A DNA stretch of 64,000 bases from Rufibacter sp. LB8 (GCF_014876185.1 NZ_JADALJ010000001.1:1240001-1304000); one strand, 5' to 3'. Numbered from the stretch's first letter, positions 16,664 through 26,400 are shown. The notes: generated by a model from the sequence alone, not told the origin. Translations and numbers: made by a program.

Positions 16664-16671
16664 CAGCTAAC
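16664..16671 (+). other. Half recombination site downstream of the A+T-rich island
   Basis: CAGCTAAC matches the left outer box CAGGTAAC of the full site at 15863-15932 at 7 of 8 positions, 5 bp after the stop of the second island gene. The right half is not recognisable further on. Confidence 0.4.
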
Positions 16672-16743
16672 CACAGCATCTGTCAACGAAGGCCTATCAC
16701 ACTTCATGCGCAAAACCTTTACACCATAAAAACTTCCTCATAC

Positions 16744-17307
16744 ATGGCTACAAACCAACAACTCTCCCCCACTATCCGGCAGGAACTGCTCAGAACCCTG
16801 CAAGCCCGCTTTGAGCAAAACCCGCAACGCCATCAAAACCTAAACTGGTCAACCGTGCAAGCCAAATTGGAAGCCAACCCAGAGAAGTTGTGGTCACTGC
16901 ATGAAATGGAAAGAACGGGCGGTGAGCCAGACGTGGTGGCCATTGAAGAAGCTACGGGGGAATTCCAGTTTATGGACTGTTCCCCAGAAAGCCCCGCCGG
17001 CCGAAGAAGTCTGTGCTATGACCGCGCAGCGCTGGACGCCCGCAAAGAAGCCAAACCCGCCGGCAACGCCCTGGGAACAGCTGAAGCCATGGGCATTTCT
17101 GTGCTCACTGAAGAACAATACCGGGCCTTGCAGCAGGTGGGCAAATTTGACCAGAAAACGTCCAGCTAGCTCTTAACGCCGGAACCTATCAGAAAACTGG
17201 GCGGGGCCATTTTTGGCGATTACCGGTACGGGCAGGTGTTTGTGTACCACAATGGCGTGCAGTCATATTATGCGGCCCGGGGGTTTAGGGGCTGTGTAAA
17301 AGTCTGA
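16744..17307 (+). pseudogene. DUF4256 family gene interrupted by one in-frame amber codon
   Basis: The first 141 codons read as a DUF4256 protein (ARFEQNPQRHQNLNWSTVQAKLEANPEKLWSLHEMERTGGEPDVV, FMDCSPESPAGRRSLCYDRAAL) and end KTSS-TAG at 17167-17169. The same frame then continues LLTPEPIRKLGGAIFGDYRYG, VFVYHNGVQSYYAARGFRG to a TGA at 17305-17307, which is the normal C-terminus of the family. Family members, as I recall them, have Trp directly after KTSS, so one TGG to TAG change explains the break. Everything else is intact with no frameshift, so the lesion is recent or is read through. Full length would be 187 residues. The function of the family is unknown. Confidence 0.85.
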
Positions 17308-17310
17308 GTT

Positions 17311-17354
17311 TTCCGTTTTGGGGCTCATTTCCAGAAATGAGCCCCAAAACGGAA
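17311..17354. repeat. Intergenic palindrome (IPR) copy 7
   Basis: Perfect 20-bp arms, loop CCAG, GGGG/CCCC sub-family. It begins 3 bp after the true (downstream) stop of the DUF4256 gene, not after the amber codon, which supports 17307 as the ancestral gene end. Confidence 0.93.
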
Positions 17355-17612
17355 TTTGTTTTTCTTTCCGCTCCCAAATTCACAATTTCCACGCGCACTT
17401 TTTCAAATTCTTATAACCGTTACTGCCCTTTCTTGGCATGTTCAAAATCTTTAACGGTTCTGCTTTGACTTTCCCGGCAGAGCACTTACATTCGGGTTCA
17501 AGATAGAAGCACGGCCTAAGGTGAAAATCTTGCCGGCTTCCGTCCTCTTTCCATTTGCCCAAAACGGCCGATTAGGAGCACTTTTAAAGAGTGCCTGCGC
17601 CGTGTGTAGACC

Positions 17613-20561
17613 ATGAACCCAGAAATTCTCTCCCGCTTTGCCAGCCAGTTTGAAGGCGATTTCCACACAGACAACACCATGCGCACGCTGTTTGCCACAG
17701 ACGCCTCGGCGTACCGTGAGAAACCGCTGGCCGTGGCCTTCCCCAAAAATAGTGCTGACCTCAAAAAACTGATTCACTTCGCCCGCACCCAGGGCACGTC
17801 CCTGATTCCGCGCACGGCGGGCACTTCGTTGGCCGGTCAGGTGGTGGGCAGCGGCATTGTGGTAGATGTGAGCCGCACCTTCACCCAGATCCTGGAAGTG
17901 AATCCGCAGGAAAATTGGGTACGCGTAGAGCCGGGCGTGATCAGAGATGAACTGAACATGTTCCTTCGGCCGCACGGCCTGTACTTCGGTCCCGAGACCT
18001 CCACCGCCAACCGCGCCATGATTGGCGGCATGGTGGGCAACAACTCCTGCGGCTCCAACTCCATTGTGTACGGCAGCGCCCGCGAACATTTGCTAAGCGT
18101 GAAAGCCCTTTTAAGCGATGGCTCTGAAGTAGAATTCAAGGCCTTGACCCTGGAGGAATTTGAGGCGAAATGCCGTGGCGAAAACACCTCCGGTGACCTG
18201 GAGACGCGCATTTACCAGGCCACCAAGGCCATGCTGAGCCATGAACAGACGCAGGAAAACATCCGGGCCGAGTTCCCCAAGCCCAGCATTCAGCGCCGCA
18301 ACACCGGCTACGCTATAGATTTGTTGCTGGAGACCCAACCCTTCACCCAAGGCAAAGAGCCGTTCAACTTCTGTAAACTCATTGCCGGCTCAGAGGGCAC
18401 GCTGGCGTTCATGACCGAGATAAAACTGCACGTAGACCCGCTTCCGCCCAGTGAGATTGGCCTGCTCTGCGTGCATTGTGAGACCGTAGATGAATCGCTC
18501 CGCGCGAATTTGGTAGCCCTACGGCACAACCCCAGCTCCAGCGAACTCATGGACCATTACGTGCTGGAGTGCACCAAAACCAACCTGGAGCAGAGCCAGA
18601 ACCGCTTCTTCGTGCAGGGCGACCCCGGAGCCATTCTGGTGGTGGAACTCAATGACCATTCCCAGACCGCTATTCAGGAACGCGCCCAGAAACTAATCCA
18701 AGATTTACAGCAAAACAACCTGGGCTATCACTTCCCGCTGGTGCTAGGCCCCGACACCAAGAAAGTCTGGAATCTTCGCAAGGCGGGCCTTGGTTTGCTC
18801 TCCAATATTCCCGGCGATGCCAAGCCCGTGGCGGTTATTGAAGACACGGCCGTAGATGTAGCTGATTTGCCCGAGTTCATCAGGGAATTCAACCTCACGC
18901 TGGAGCAGTACAACCTCTATTGCGTGCATTATGCCCACGCCGGCAGCGGCGAACTGCACCTCCGGCCTATCATCAACCTCAAAACCGAGGAAGGCAACCA
19001 ACTTTTCCGGGACATCGCCACCGAGATTGCCACCCTGGTCAAGAAATACCGCGGCTCTTTGAGTGGTGAGCACGGCGATGGGCGTCTGCGCGGCGAGTTC
19101 ATTCCGTTCATGATTGGTGAGGAGAATTACCGGCTGTTGGAGGAAGTGAAACGCGTCTGGGACCCCAATAACATCTTCAACCCGGGCAAGATTGTGAACA
19201 CGCCCAGCATGAACACCATGTTGCGCTATGACCCTGGCCAGGAAACCCCTGACTTTAACACGGTCTTCAAATTTAACCAGGCCGGCGGCGTGCTGCGGGC
19301 CGCCGAGCTCTGCAACGGTTCCGGCGACTGCCGCAAAACGCACCTCACCGGCGGCACCATGTGCCCCAGCTACATGGTCACCCGCCATGAGCGCGACACC
19401 ACCCGCGCCCGCGCCAACGCCATCAGGGAGTTTCTGACGCGCTCGCCCAAGGCCAACCGTTTTGACCACCAGGAAATCAAGGAAGCCATGGATTTGTGCC
19501 TGAGCTGCAAAGGCTGCAAGTCTGAGTGCCCCTCCAACGTAGACGTGGCCAAGCTCAAAGCCGAGTTCCAGCAGCATTACTATGACGCCAACGGCATTCC
19601 GTTTAGAACGCGGCTCATCGCCAATTTCACCAACGCCAATAAACTGGCATCGCTCCTGCCGGGTGCGTACAACCTGCTGTTCAAAAATACCTTCACGGCC
19701 AACCTGTTCAAGAAAACCGTCGGGTTTGCGACCAAACGGAGCTTGCCTTTATTGCATGACACCACGCTCAAAAGCTGGTTCAGGAAACATCAAAAAGAAA
19801 AAGAAAAGGCAAATCAACCTGTTACGCCTAAAAAGAAAGTTTACCTCTTCTGCGACGAATTCACCAATTACAATGACACGCCCGTTGGCCAGAAAGCCGT
19901 GCTGTTGCTGGAAAAACTGGGCTACCAGGTAGAGATTCCGGATCACGAGGAAAGTGGCCGTACCTACCTCTCCAAAGGCCTGTTGCGCGAAGCCAAAAAA
20001 CTGGCCCAGCAGAACGTGGCCAAACTTCACCCACTCATAAGCGCAGACACGCCGCTCATTGGCATTGAACCGTCCTGCATTCTTTCGTTCAGAGATGAAT
20101 ACCTTGATTTGGTGGACAAAGACCAGGTGGAAGCCGCCAAATCGCTGTCCATCCATTGTTTGTCTTTTGACGAGTTCATCGCCCGCGAAATCCTGAGCAA
20201 GAACCTGGACCCCAGCCTTTTCAAAGACGAGGAACGCCTAATTAAACTGCACGGCCATTGCCACCAGAAAGCGCTCAGCAGCGTGCTGTACACCCAGCAG
20301 ATGCTCACCCTGCCCAGGAATTACAAGGTAGAAGTCATTCCTTCGGGGTGTTGCGGCATGGCGGGTTCTTTTGGCTACGAAGCCGAACATTATGACGTGT
20401 CTATGGCGGTGGGCGAGTTGGTGTTGTTCCCGGCGGTAAGGGCTGCCAAGGAGGAAGTGATTATTGCCGCCCCCGGCACCAGCTGCCGGCACCAGATTCA
20501 TGACGGCACCGGCAGAACGGCCCAGCACCCCATTGAGGTGTTGTATGACGCGTTAAAGTAA
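17613..20561 (+). CDS. FAD-linked oxidase fused to Fe-S/CCG oxidoreductase (GlcD-GlcF / D-lactate dehydrogenase-like)
   Basis: 982 residues. The N-terminal FAD-binding PCMH-type domain shows PRTAGTSLAGQVVGSGIVVDVSR and the GMVGNNSCGSNSIVYG stretch; the FAD-oxidase C-terminal domain carries HYAHAGSGELHLRP and SGEHGDGRLRGEF. From about residue 566 there are ferredoxin-type clusters (CNGSGDCRK...CP and CLSCKGCKSECPSNV, near 628), then CCG domains with GHCHQKAL (near 880) and SGCCGMAGSFGYE (near 911). Such fusions oxidise 2-hydroxy acids (D-lactate, glycolate or D-2-hydroxyglutarate) and feed electrons to the respiratory chain, probably at the membrane. No membrane segment is visible. Exact substrate is open. 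Confidence 0.9.
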   Translation: MNPEILSRFASQFEGDFHTDNTMRTLFATDASAYREKPLAVAFPKNSADLKKLIHFARTQGTSLIPRTAGTSLAGQVVGSGIVVDVSRTFTQILEVNPQENWVRVEPGVIRDELNMFLRPHGLYFGPETSTANRAMIGGMVGNNSCGSNSIVYGSAREHLLSVKALLSDGSEVEFKALTLEEFEAKCRGENTSGDLETRIYQATKAMLSHEQTQENIRAEFPKPSIQRRNTGYAIDLLLETQPFTQGKEPFNFCKLIAGSEGTLAFMTEIKLHVDPLPPSEIGLLCVHCETVDESLRANLVALRHNPSSSELMDHYVLECTKTNLEQSQNRFFVQGDPGAILVVELNDHSQTAIQERAQKLIQDLQQNNLGYHFPLVLGPDTKKVWNLRKAGLGLLSNIPGDAKPVAVIEDTAVDVADLPEFIREFNLTLEQYNLYCVHYAHAGSGELHLRPIINLKTEEGNQLFRDIATEIATLVKKYRGSLSGEHGDGRLRGEFIPFMIGEENYRLLEEVKRVWDPNNIFNPGKIVNTPSMNTMLRYDPGQETPDFNTVFKFNQAGGVLRAAELCNGSGDCRKTHLTGGTMCPSYMVTRHERDTTRARANAIREFLTRSPKANRFDHQEIKEAMDLCLSCKGCKSECPSNVDVAKLKAEFQQHYYDANGIPFRTRLIANFTNANKLASLLPGAYNLLFKNTFTANLFKKTVGFATKRSLPLLHDTTLKSWFRKHQKEKEKANQPVTPKKKVYLFCDEFTNYNDTPVGQKAVLLLEKLGYQVEIPDHEESGRTYLSKGLLREAKKLAQQNVAKLHPLISADTPLIGIEPSCILSFRDEYLDLVDKDQVEAAKSLSIHCLSFDEFIAREILSKNLDPSLFKDEERLIKLHGHCHQKALSSVLYTQQMLTLPRNYKVEVIPSGCCGMAGSFGYEAEHYDVSMAVGELVLFPAVRAAKEEVIIAAPGTSCRHQIHDGTGRTAQHPIEVLYDALK

Positions 20562-20608
20562 GTTCCGTTTTCGGGCTCATTTCCGGAAATGAGCCCCAAA
20601 ACGGAAAC
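20562..20608. repeat. Intergenic palindrome (IPR) copy 8, hybrid of two sub-families
   Basis: The left arm is TTTTCGGGCTC but the right arm is GAGCCCCAAAA, so the copy is a mismatch between the two sub-families. It begins directly after the oxidoreductase stop. Confidence 0.9.
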
Positions 20609-20628
20609 CAAGCTTGGTTTTAGGAAGA

Positions 20629-20636
20629 TACCTTTG
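20629..20636 (+). promoter_or_regulatory. Bacteroidota -7 box (TACCTTTG) for the Crp-family gene
   Basis: Exact TAnnTTTG, 42 bp before the ATG at 20679. No TTG at the right distance upstream, so only the -7 element is supported. Confidence 0.5.
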
Positions 20637-20678
20637 TTGGTTTAAACCAATTTTCTGCAAATAAAAAAACCAGATCAA

Positions 20679-21269
20679 ATGCAGCCTTTCATTCCCGCTT
20701 ACTGCAATTCCAAATTCACCAATCATCAGTTTTCTGAAGAGGTGGCTAAAAAATTATTCGCGTTAGCGGTCCACAGAAAAATAAGCAAACATGACATCCT
20801 TTTGCAGGAAGGCCAGCGCTGCACGTCCATTTTTTACCTGGAATCTGGATATTTAAGAAGTTATATCACCAAAGACGGGGCTGAGATAAATACCAACTTC
20901 ACGTTTGGCAACAGCTTTCTCACCAACCTGAAGAGCCTAAGGCTGCAGGTTCCCTCTGATATCACTATTAAAGCTGGGGAAGATTCTTCTATTTACGAGT
21001 TTGCCCAAGAAAAACTATTGGCCTTGTATGCTGAATCTCCGGAAGTTGAATCTTGCGGCCGCATGCTGGCAGAGCATTTGTTGATTGAGCAGGAAGAGCA
21101 CGCTAATTTGTTCAAGCTATCCTCGCCCAAAGAAAGATACCACTTGTTGGAAACCGAACACCCAGAGATCTTGCAACGGGTCAGCCTCACGCACCTGGCT
21201 TCTTATCTAGGAGTGGCCAGAGAAACGCTGAGCCGAATCAGAAAACCTGCTGCTCCCCTCATTTTGTGA
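20679..21269 (+). CDS. Crp/Fnr family transcriptional regulator
   Basis: 196 residues. A cyclic-nucleotide-binding-like fold occupies about 20-110 (ISKHDILLQEGQRCTSIFYLESGYLRSYI), a long helix follows (AEHLLIEQEEHANLF), and the C-terminal helix-turn-helix reads VSLTHLASYLGVARETLSRIRK. The cNMP pocket residues of true Crp are not evident, which is usual for the small Bacteroidota members. It heads a same-strand group with the SnoaL-like and DUF1772-like genes (gaps 61 and 5 bp) and may control them. Confidence 0.88.
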   Translation: MQPFIPAYCNSKFTNHQFSEEVAKKLFALAVHRKISKHDILLQEGQRCTSIFYLESGYLRSYITKDGAEINTNFTFGNSFLTNLKSLRLQVPSDITIKAGEDSSIYEFAQEKLLALYAESPEVESCGRMLAEHLLIEQEEHANLFKLSSPKERYHLLETEHPEILQRVSLTHLASYLGVARETLSRIRKPAAPLIL

Positions 21270-21330
21270 TTTTTATCACATAGGTTTGCCTTGCCCACCG
21301 CTGATATTTGCTGTTCCTTAACTAAACAAC

Positions 21331-21753
21331 ATGGACAGCCGCCACAAACACCTGGTCACAGAATTTATAGAAAAGATTTGGAACAAGTCTCATTTCCAGC
21401 TGCTGGACAGTTTCCTGCACCCGGATTTTCAGGACCACTCCCTAATTCCTGCCCTTCCCCCTGACAAGCAAGGCCTCATAACCTGGATACAAAGTACCAG
21501 CACCGCCTTTGACCACACCACTGTTATTGAAAACATGGTCTCTGAAGAAAACCATGTCATGCTGAAACTGTACATGCACCTCCAACACATTGGCACCTGG
21601 CGAAACATAGAGCCCACCGGAGCAAAAATTCAAATTTCCGGTTTCCGGCACTTTCAAGTAAAGGAGAATAAGATTTTGGCGCATTGGGCTTTGCTGGACG
21701 GTAATTCCCTTGAAAATCAGCTGCGCGACGTTTCCCACGGTTGCACGCTTTAA
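21331..21753 (+). CDS. SnoaL-like / ester cyclase family protein
   Basis: 140 residues. The pattern VTEFIEKIWNKSHFQLLDSFLHPDFQDHS near the start, and IEPTGAKIQISGFRHFQVKENKILAHWALLD near the end, are typical of NTF2-fold SnoaL-like proteins annotated as ester cyclases. These are small alpha+beta cones that bind hydrophobic ligands; many have no proven enzyme activity. It lies 61 bp after the Crp-family gene and 5 bp before a membrane protein gene. Confidence 0.8.
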   Translation: MDSRHKHLVTEFIEKIWNKSHFQLLDSFLHPDFQDHSLIPALPPDKQGLITWIQSTSTAFDHTTVIENMVSEENHVMLKLYMHLQHIGTWRNIEPTGAKIQISGFRHFQVKENKILAHWALLDGNSLENQLRDVSHGCTL

Positions 21754-21758
21754 TTAAA

Positions 21759-22253
21759 ATGGAAACCAGTATGACACTTTACCTTCTCCGGGTTGCCCTG
21801 TTGCTATTATTTATAGTGCTTTCTGCCCAGGGTATTTTTTACCTGTTTGCAGTGAAAGAAGCCTTTACCATTATTTCTATTGAGGCTTTTATAGAACAAC
21901 GCAAGGCTGTGGACCTGATTATTGGCAGCAGGTTAAAGGTAATTTACTTTCTGGCTCTTCTGTTGGTTTTGGTGGTTTTGGCCTTGGCAAGTAAAAATTA
22001 CGGATCACTGGTTTTCATAACTACCGCCATCAGCTGTGTTTGCCTTTTGACAGACATGGGGTTCGCCTTGAAAATCAGCGTGCCGCTTAACCAGTTGATG
22101 GCTACTTTTAACCCCGACAACCAACAGGTAGATTGGGAAAGCCTGCGGGTTGAGTGGCTTTTTTATATTGCCGTGCGAGGTTGGATTATGATTGTAGGGC
22201 TGCTAACCCTTTTAGCTGGCTTTTTGCTACAAAACAAGCCAACCCTACCTTAG
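21759..22253 (+). CDS. Four-helix membrane protein, DUF1772 (anthrone oxygenase)-like
   Basis: 164 residues from the ATG at 21759 (a second ATG at 21771 is possible). Hydrophobic segments: about 6-27, 54-72, 78-96 and 134-154. The VPLNQLMATFNPDN...DWESLRVEWLFYIAVRGW pattern resembles the conserved Asn and Trp/Arg motifs of DUF1772 proteins. The family match is by eye and moderate. It may act with the adjacent SnoaL-like gene, which is in the same operon. Confidence 0.6.
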   Translation: METSMTLYLLRVALLLLFIVLSAQGIFYLFAVKEAFTIISIEAFIEQRKAVDLIIGSRLKVIYFLALLLVLVVLALASKNYGSLVFITTAISCVCLLTDMGFALKISVPLNQLMATFNPDNQQVDWESLRVEWLFYIAVRGWIMIVGLLTLLAGFLLQNKPTLP

Positions 22254-22420
22254 CTGAGCTGCAGTGGTCTTGTAGATTCAAATCTCACCAAAGGCCGTTT
22301 TAGCTGTAATGCCCGCTTTTTTTAGACTCTAATAGCACTTAAACCTTCCTGCTAAAGCTGACCCGGAAACGCATCTATTTTATGCTGTCTCTTACCGCTA
22401 CTTTGTTAGTTTTGTAGCTA

Positions 22421-22480
22421 AACCACACTTCCGTTTTGGGGCTCATTTCTGAAAATGAGCCCCAAAACGGAAGTGTGGTT
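22421..22480. repeat. Intergenic palindrome (IPR) copy 9, perfect 28-bp arms
   Basis: The longest perfect copy: 28-bp arms around loop CTGA. Outside the common core the arms continue as AACCACACTT and AAGTGTGGTT, bases not shared with other copies yet exactly self-complementary. It sits 168 bp after the membrane protein gene and 60 bp before the GNAT start. Confidence 0.96.
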
Positions 22481-22508
22481 TGGTATGGCATCAACTAATT
22501 CCACCACC

Positions 22509-22570
22509 ATGCAGGTACGTATAAGACCTATTGCCCCACATGCAGGTACGTATAAGACCTATTGCCCCAC
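22509..22570 (+). repeat. Perfect 31-bp tandem duplication covering the GNAT start codon
   Basis: 22509-22539 is repeated exactly at 22540-22570. Both copies begin with ATGCAGGTACGT. Because 31 is not a multiple of 3, the first ATG opens a different frame that ends after about 36 codons. Confidence 0.97.
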
Positions 22571-23022
22571 AAGACAACGCACCGCTGGCAGAGGTAATCA
22601 AAACCGTGTTTCGGGAATTTAAGATTGACAAGCCCGGCACGGTGTACACAGACCCTACCACATGCGCCCTGTTTGAGCTTTTTCAGACGCCCCACAGCGC
22701 CTACCTAGTGGCGGAAGAGAATGGCAAACTTTTAGGGGGTTGCGGCATTTATCCCACGCCGGGCCTGCCCGCGGGCTGCGCAGAGCTGGTGAAATTCTAC
22801 CTTCGCCCAGAAGCCCGTGGCAAAGGGTTGGGCAGCCAATTGGTAACCGAGAGCCTGCAAATGGCCAAAATAATGGGCTACCGCCAGTTGTATTTGGAGT
22901 CTTTCCCAGAATTAGGCCAAGCGGTGGGCATGTATGAAAAAGCGGGTTTCAAATTTCTAGATGAACCCAGGGGCAACTCGGGTCATTTTGCCTGTACTAT
23001 CTGGATGCTCGTGGACCTATAA
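22540..23022 (+). CDS. GNAT family N-acetyltransferase
   Basis: 160 residues from the ATG in the second repeat copy. The acetyl-CoA loop RPEARGKGLGSQLV sits near residue 90, preceded by the ELVKFYL strand and followed by YRQLYLESFP and MYEKAGFKFLDEP, the usual GNAT motifs A and B. It probably acetylates a small molecule amine; the substrate is unknown. The start is unusual: a 31-bp tandem duplication places a second, out-of-frame ATG 31 bp upstream, which could draw ribosomes into a short frame and lower expression. Confidence 0.87.
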   Translation: MQVRIRPIAPQDNAPLAEVIKTVFREFKIDKPGTVYTDPTTCALFELFQTPHSAYLVAEENGKLLGGCGIYPTPGLPAGCAELVKFYLRPEARGKGLGSQLVTESLQMAKIMGYRQLYLESFPELGQAVGMYEKAGFKFLDEPRGNSGHFACTIWMLVDL

Positions 23023-23454
23023 CTTTCTTTAATCGCCCCGGTACAACTAATCAAATACTTTCTAGTCTTTCCCTGTTGCCAACACAGTGTCACTTAAAAA
23101 AACTTTTGAGCGCTCTCCGTTTCCCATCGGTTTTTATTTTGGCAGAAGAAGCAGGCTTTGTTTTTTTGCTTATCTTCACAGGAACCAATCTCTTGCATAA
23201 ATTAAGGAGGTAGTGTCACTCTGGCCAGAAAGTGGATCATGCCACTTAACGGGCCTTTGACCACTACTGCCCGCCGAAACCTATTTCTTTTATTCTGGTT
23301 TTGGCACGAGAAAACAAGGGCTTGCCCACACCTTAAGATACAATAAGGCTAGGGCATCATTGGTTATGTACCAGTACAAGCGTGCAGGAGTTTTTTTACA
23401 CTTGTTGCAACAGACAAACCCACAAAGCATAACTTATTTTTACATCTCCTCAGA
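23023..23454. other. Intergenic region upstream of the large Ig-like protein gene
   Basis: 432 bp without a supported gene or palindrome. TTTG at 23158 followed by TATCTTC at 23171 is a poor promoter candidate. Confidence 0.35.
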
Positions 23455-26400
23455 ATGCATACGATCAAAAGCTATTTACTAATAATAGTGCTTTTTCTCT
23501 GCAGTGCGGCAATGGCAATGGCCCAATGCCCGGCAGTGATCACTCCGGCCAATCCGGCTCCCGTCTGTCAGCCGGGCTCCGTTTTGCTTACCGCCAGCTC
23601 CGGCACCGGGTTTACCTACAAATGGTACAGAGATAATGTAGAAATTCCTGTTCCTGATCCTACCAGCAACACCTTTCAAGCTACCACTTCTGGCGCCTAT
23701 ACCGTTCAGGTGTCTGGGCCCACCTGTGCTACCGCCACTTCCACTTCTGTGCAAGTAGTTGTCAACCCTGCCCTTCCGGCCATTGATTTCACCTTCAACC
23801 CAAATTCCATCCAGTGTGCAGGAACTCCTATTGTCTTTACTGTCACTAATCCGCAACCGGCAGAATATACCTATATCTGGGATTTTGGCGATGGGTTTAC
23901 CACACAAGGCAGTTCCATCACGCATGCCTACAAAGCAGTAGGTTTGGCTACTCTGGACTTTACGGTTAAAGTGTACCGGCAGTCTATTCTCACCGGTTGT
24001 ACGTCACCAGAAGCCAGTAAAGTAGTGACCGTACAGGCCAAGCCCGCCTTCTCCCCACCCACAGACAGCAGCAATTTCTTTGTCTGTATTCCTGAGGAGC
24101 AAGACTCCATTAGTGTACAGGCTGCTCTTAGAAATACTACTTTGGTCAATGGGGCATTGTCTTATGTCATTGATTTTGGGGATGGTTTTGGGGAAAGAAC
24201 GTTCACATCTGCCCAATTCAACGCCACTGAACCTATCCGGAATATCATTCCCTATGACACCACCGGAACGTTCCCCATCAAAATCAGGGCTCTTGGCACC
24301 AATGGGTGTGATTCTGTCTATACCCGCAATTTTTACATCAGCAAAAAGCCGAAGGCCCATTTTTCTTTAAATAAAGAACGGATTGATCCACCTGTGCCAC
24401 CCAGAGACTGTATTCCTGTTAAGGTGACTACTGATTCAGACAGTACCACCGGTGAGAACCTGGTCTATAAATGGAATGTCAAAAACAGCCAGGGACAGAA
24501 TGCAACCGCTGGCATTTATGATTATTTAGAAAGCACCACAGACACCTCAAAAGCCCCAATTTACCGATTCAATGTTTCTGGGCGATATACTCTTGAAATG
24601 ATTGTGTCTAATATGTGCGGGTCAGACACCACCACGCAAAGCCTGCTGGTTGGTTTCCCGGAGATCAAGATCAATGCTGATACCACCGCCTGCGGGCCCA
24701 TCACCTTTAATTTTAACGACGAGGTAGTCACTTATGATGCTAATCTGGGCACCATTGATGAAGCTTCATATGAATGGACCATCACTCCCGCTGGCTTGGG
24801 AGCTGTAGCGGTGGGCGGTACTACCCTGCGTGACAAATACCCTAGAATTTTATTCCCAAATCCGGGTGATTACACGGTAACGGCTAGAGTAAAGAATGAG
24901 TGCGGCTTTTCTGATGCGGTTGGCCCAGTGGTTGAGGCAAAAATAACGGTTAACCCCACACCAAACGCGCCGAACTTTGGGGCCACCAGTACTTCTATCT
25001 GTAGCGGGGACAGCACCACCATACGCCCTGCCGGTCCTGGTTCGTCGTTTACTTTCTACACGGTAGTAGCCGGAGGCACTGCCCTGGACACTGCGGCCAC
25101 CTACAACACCGGCCCGCTCAATAACACTACCACCTTCTACGTAGCCACCCTTTCGGCACAGGGTTGTGAGAGTCCTACACGCACGCCTTTCACGGTCAAC
25201 GTTACCCAACGCATTACAGACAACACTATTTCCCTGGCGCCAAACCAGCGGGAAATCTGCGCCAACCAAGCGGTGCCCGGCACCATTGCAGGGTCTGACC
25301 CGTCAGGGGAAGTTGGCTTTCTTTGGTTAAGTAGCAGAACCAGCGGTACGCAAGGTTTTACAACGGCGCCAAGCAACAACCCTACCGGCAACAACCAACG
25401 GAATTACGCCACCGGACCGCTCACCGCCACTACCTGGTTCAGGAGAGTAGCCTTATCAGGTAATTCTTGCCCCAATGACACAACCGTGGCCGTAATGGTG
25501 ACGGTGGGCCCTCCACTGGACAACAACACCATCACGTTAACGGGCGGTTCTCCGGCCACCATCTGCCAAGGGAATGAGGCACCTGTCATTACCAGCTCGG
25601 CTACCACGGCTACCATTGTATGGGAAAGCAGCACCACAGGACCAAATGCCAACGACTTTGCCACGGCGGCTGGTACCAACGGATTACCAACTTATGCCCC
25701 AGGACGAATTACGCAAACTACCTGGTTCAGGAGGCGGATAACAGCTGGTGCCTGTAGCAGTGTTTCTTCCGCGGTGGTGGTGGAGGTGATTAGGGCTATT
25801 GACAACAACACCATTGACGGTACCCAGACCATTTGCGCGGGCGCCACGCCGGCTCGGTTGTTAGGTTCTACCCCAACGGGCGGCACCAGCACCAACCGGT
25901 ATCGGTGGGAAAGAAGCTTGACGGGCAATCCGTCAGATTTCGCCCTTGCCCCTGGAACAAGCAATGAACTGAACTACTCTCCTGCTGCGCTAACCCAGAC
26001 TACTTATTTTAGAAGAGTGGTTGACCCAGGCAGTAATTGTGAAGTAGATATTAGCAATACCGTGGTGGTCACCGTCATCACCACTAATGTCAACAACACC
26101 ATCTCTGCCGTGGAAAGCACCATTTGCCAAGGCACAGATGCCGTAATCACCGGGTCTGTGCCTACGGGTAGCTGGACGTACCAGTGGGAAAGCAGTACCT
26201 CTGGCCCTAACGGTGTATTTGCGCCTATCCCAAACACCAACTCGGCCTCATATTCTCCGGTAAGAGTTATGCAGAACACCTGGTACCGCAGAAGGTTGGT
26301 GTCTACCAGTGCCAATTGTCCTATTCCGCCTTCTAACGTGGTAGCTATTACGGCAGAGCCGGCGCCGGCTGCCCCCATTGTCGCTTCTTCTAACGTGCAG

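Noticed and set aside
17451-18089. 212-codon minus-strand frame over the oxidoreductase start
   Set aside because: Antisense to a clear FAD-binding domain and no recognisable protein features.
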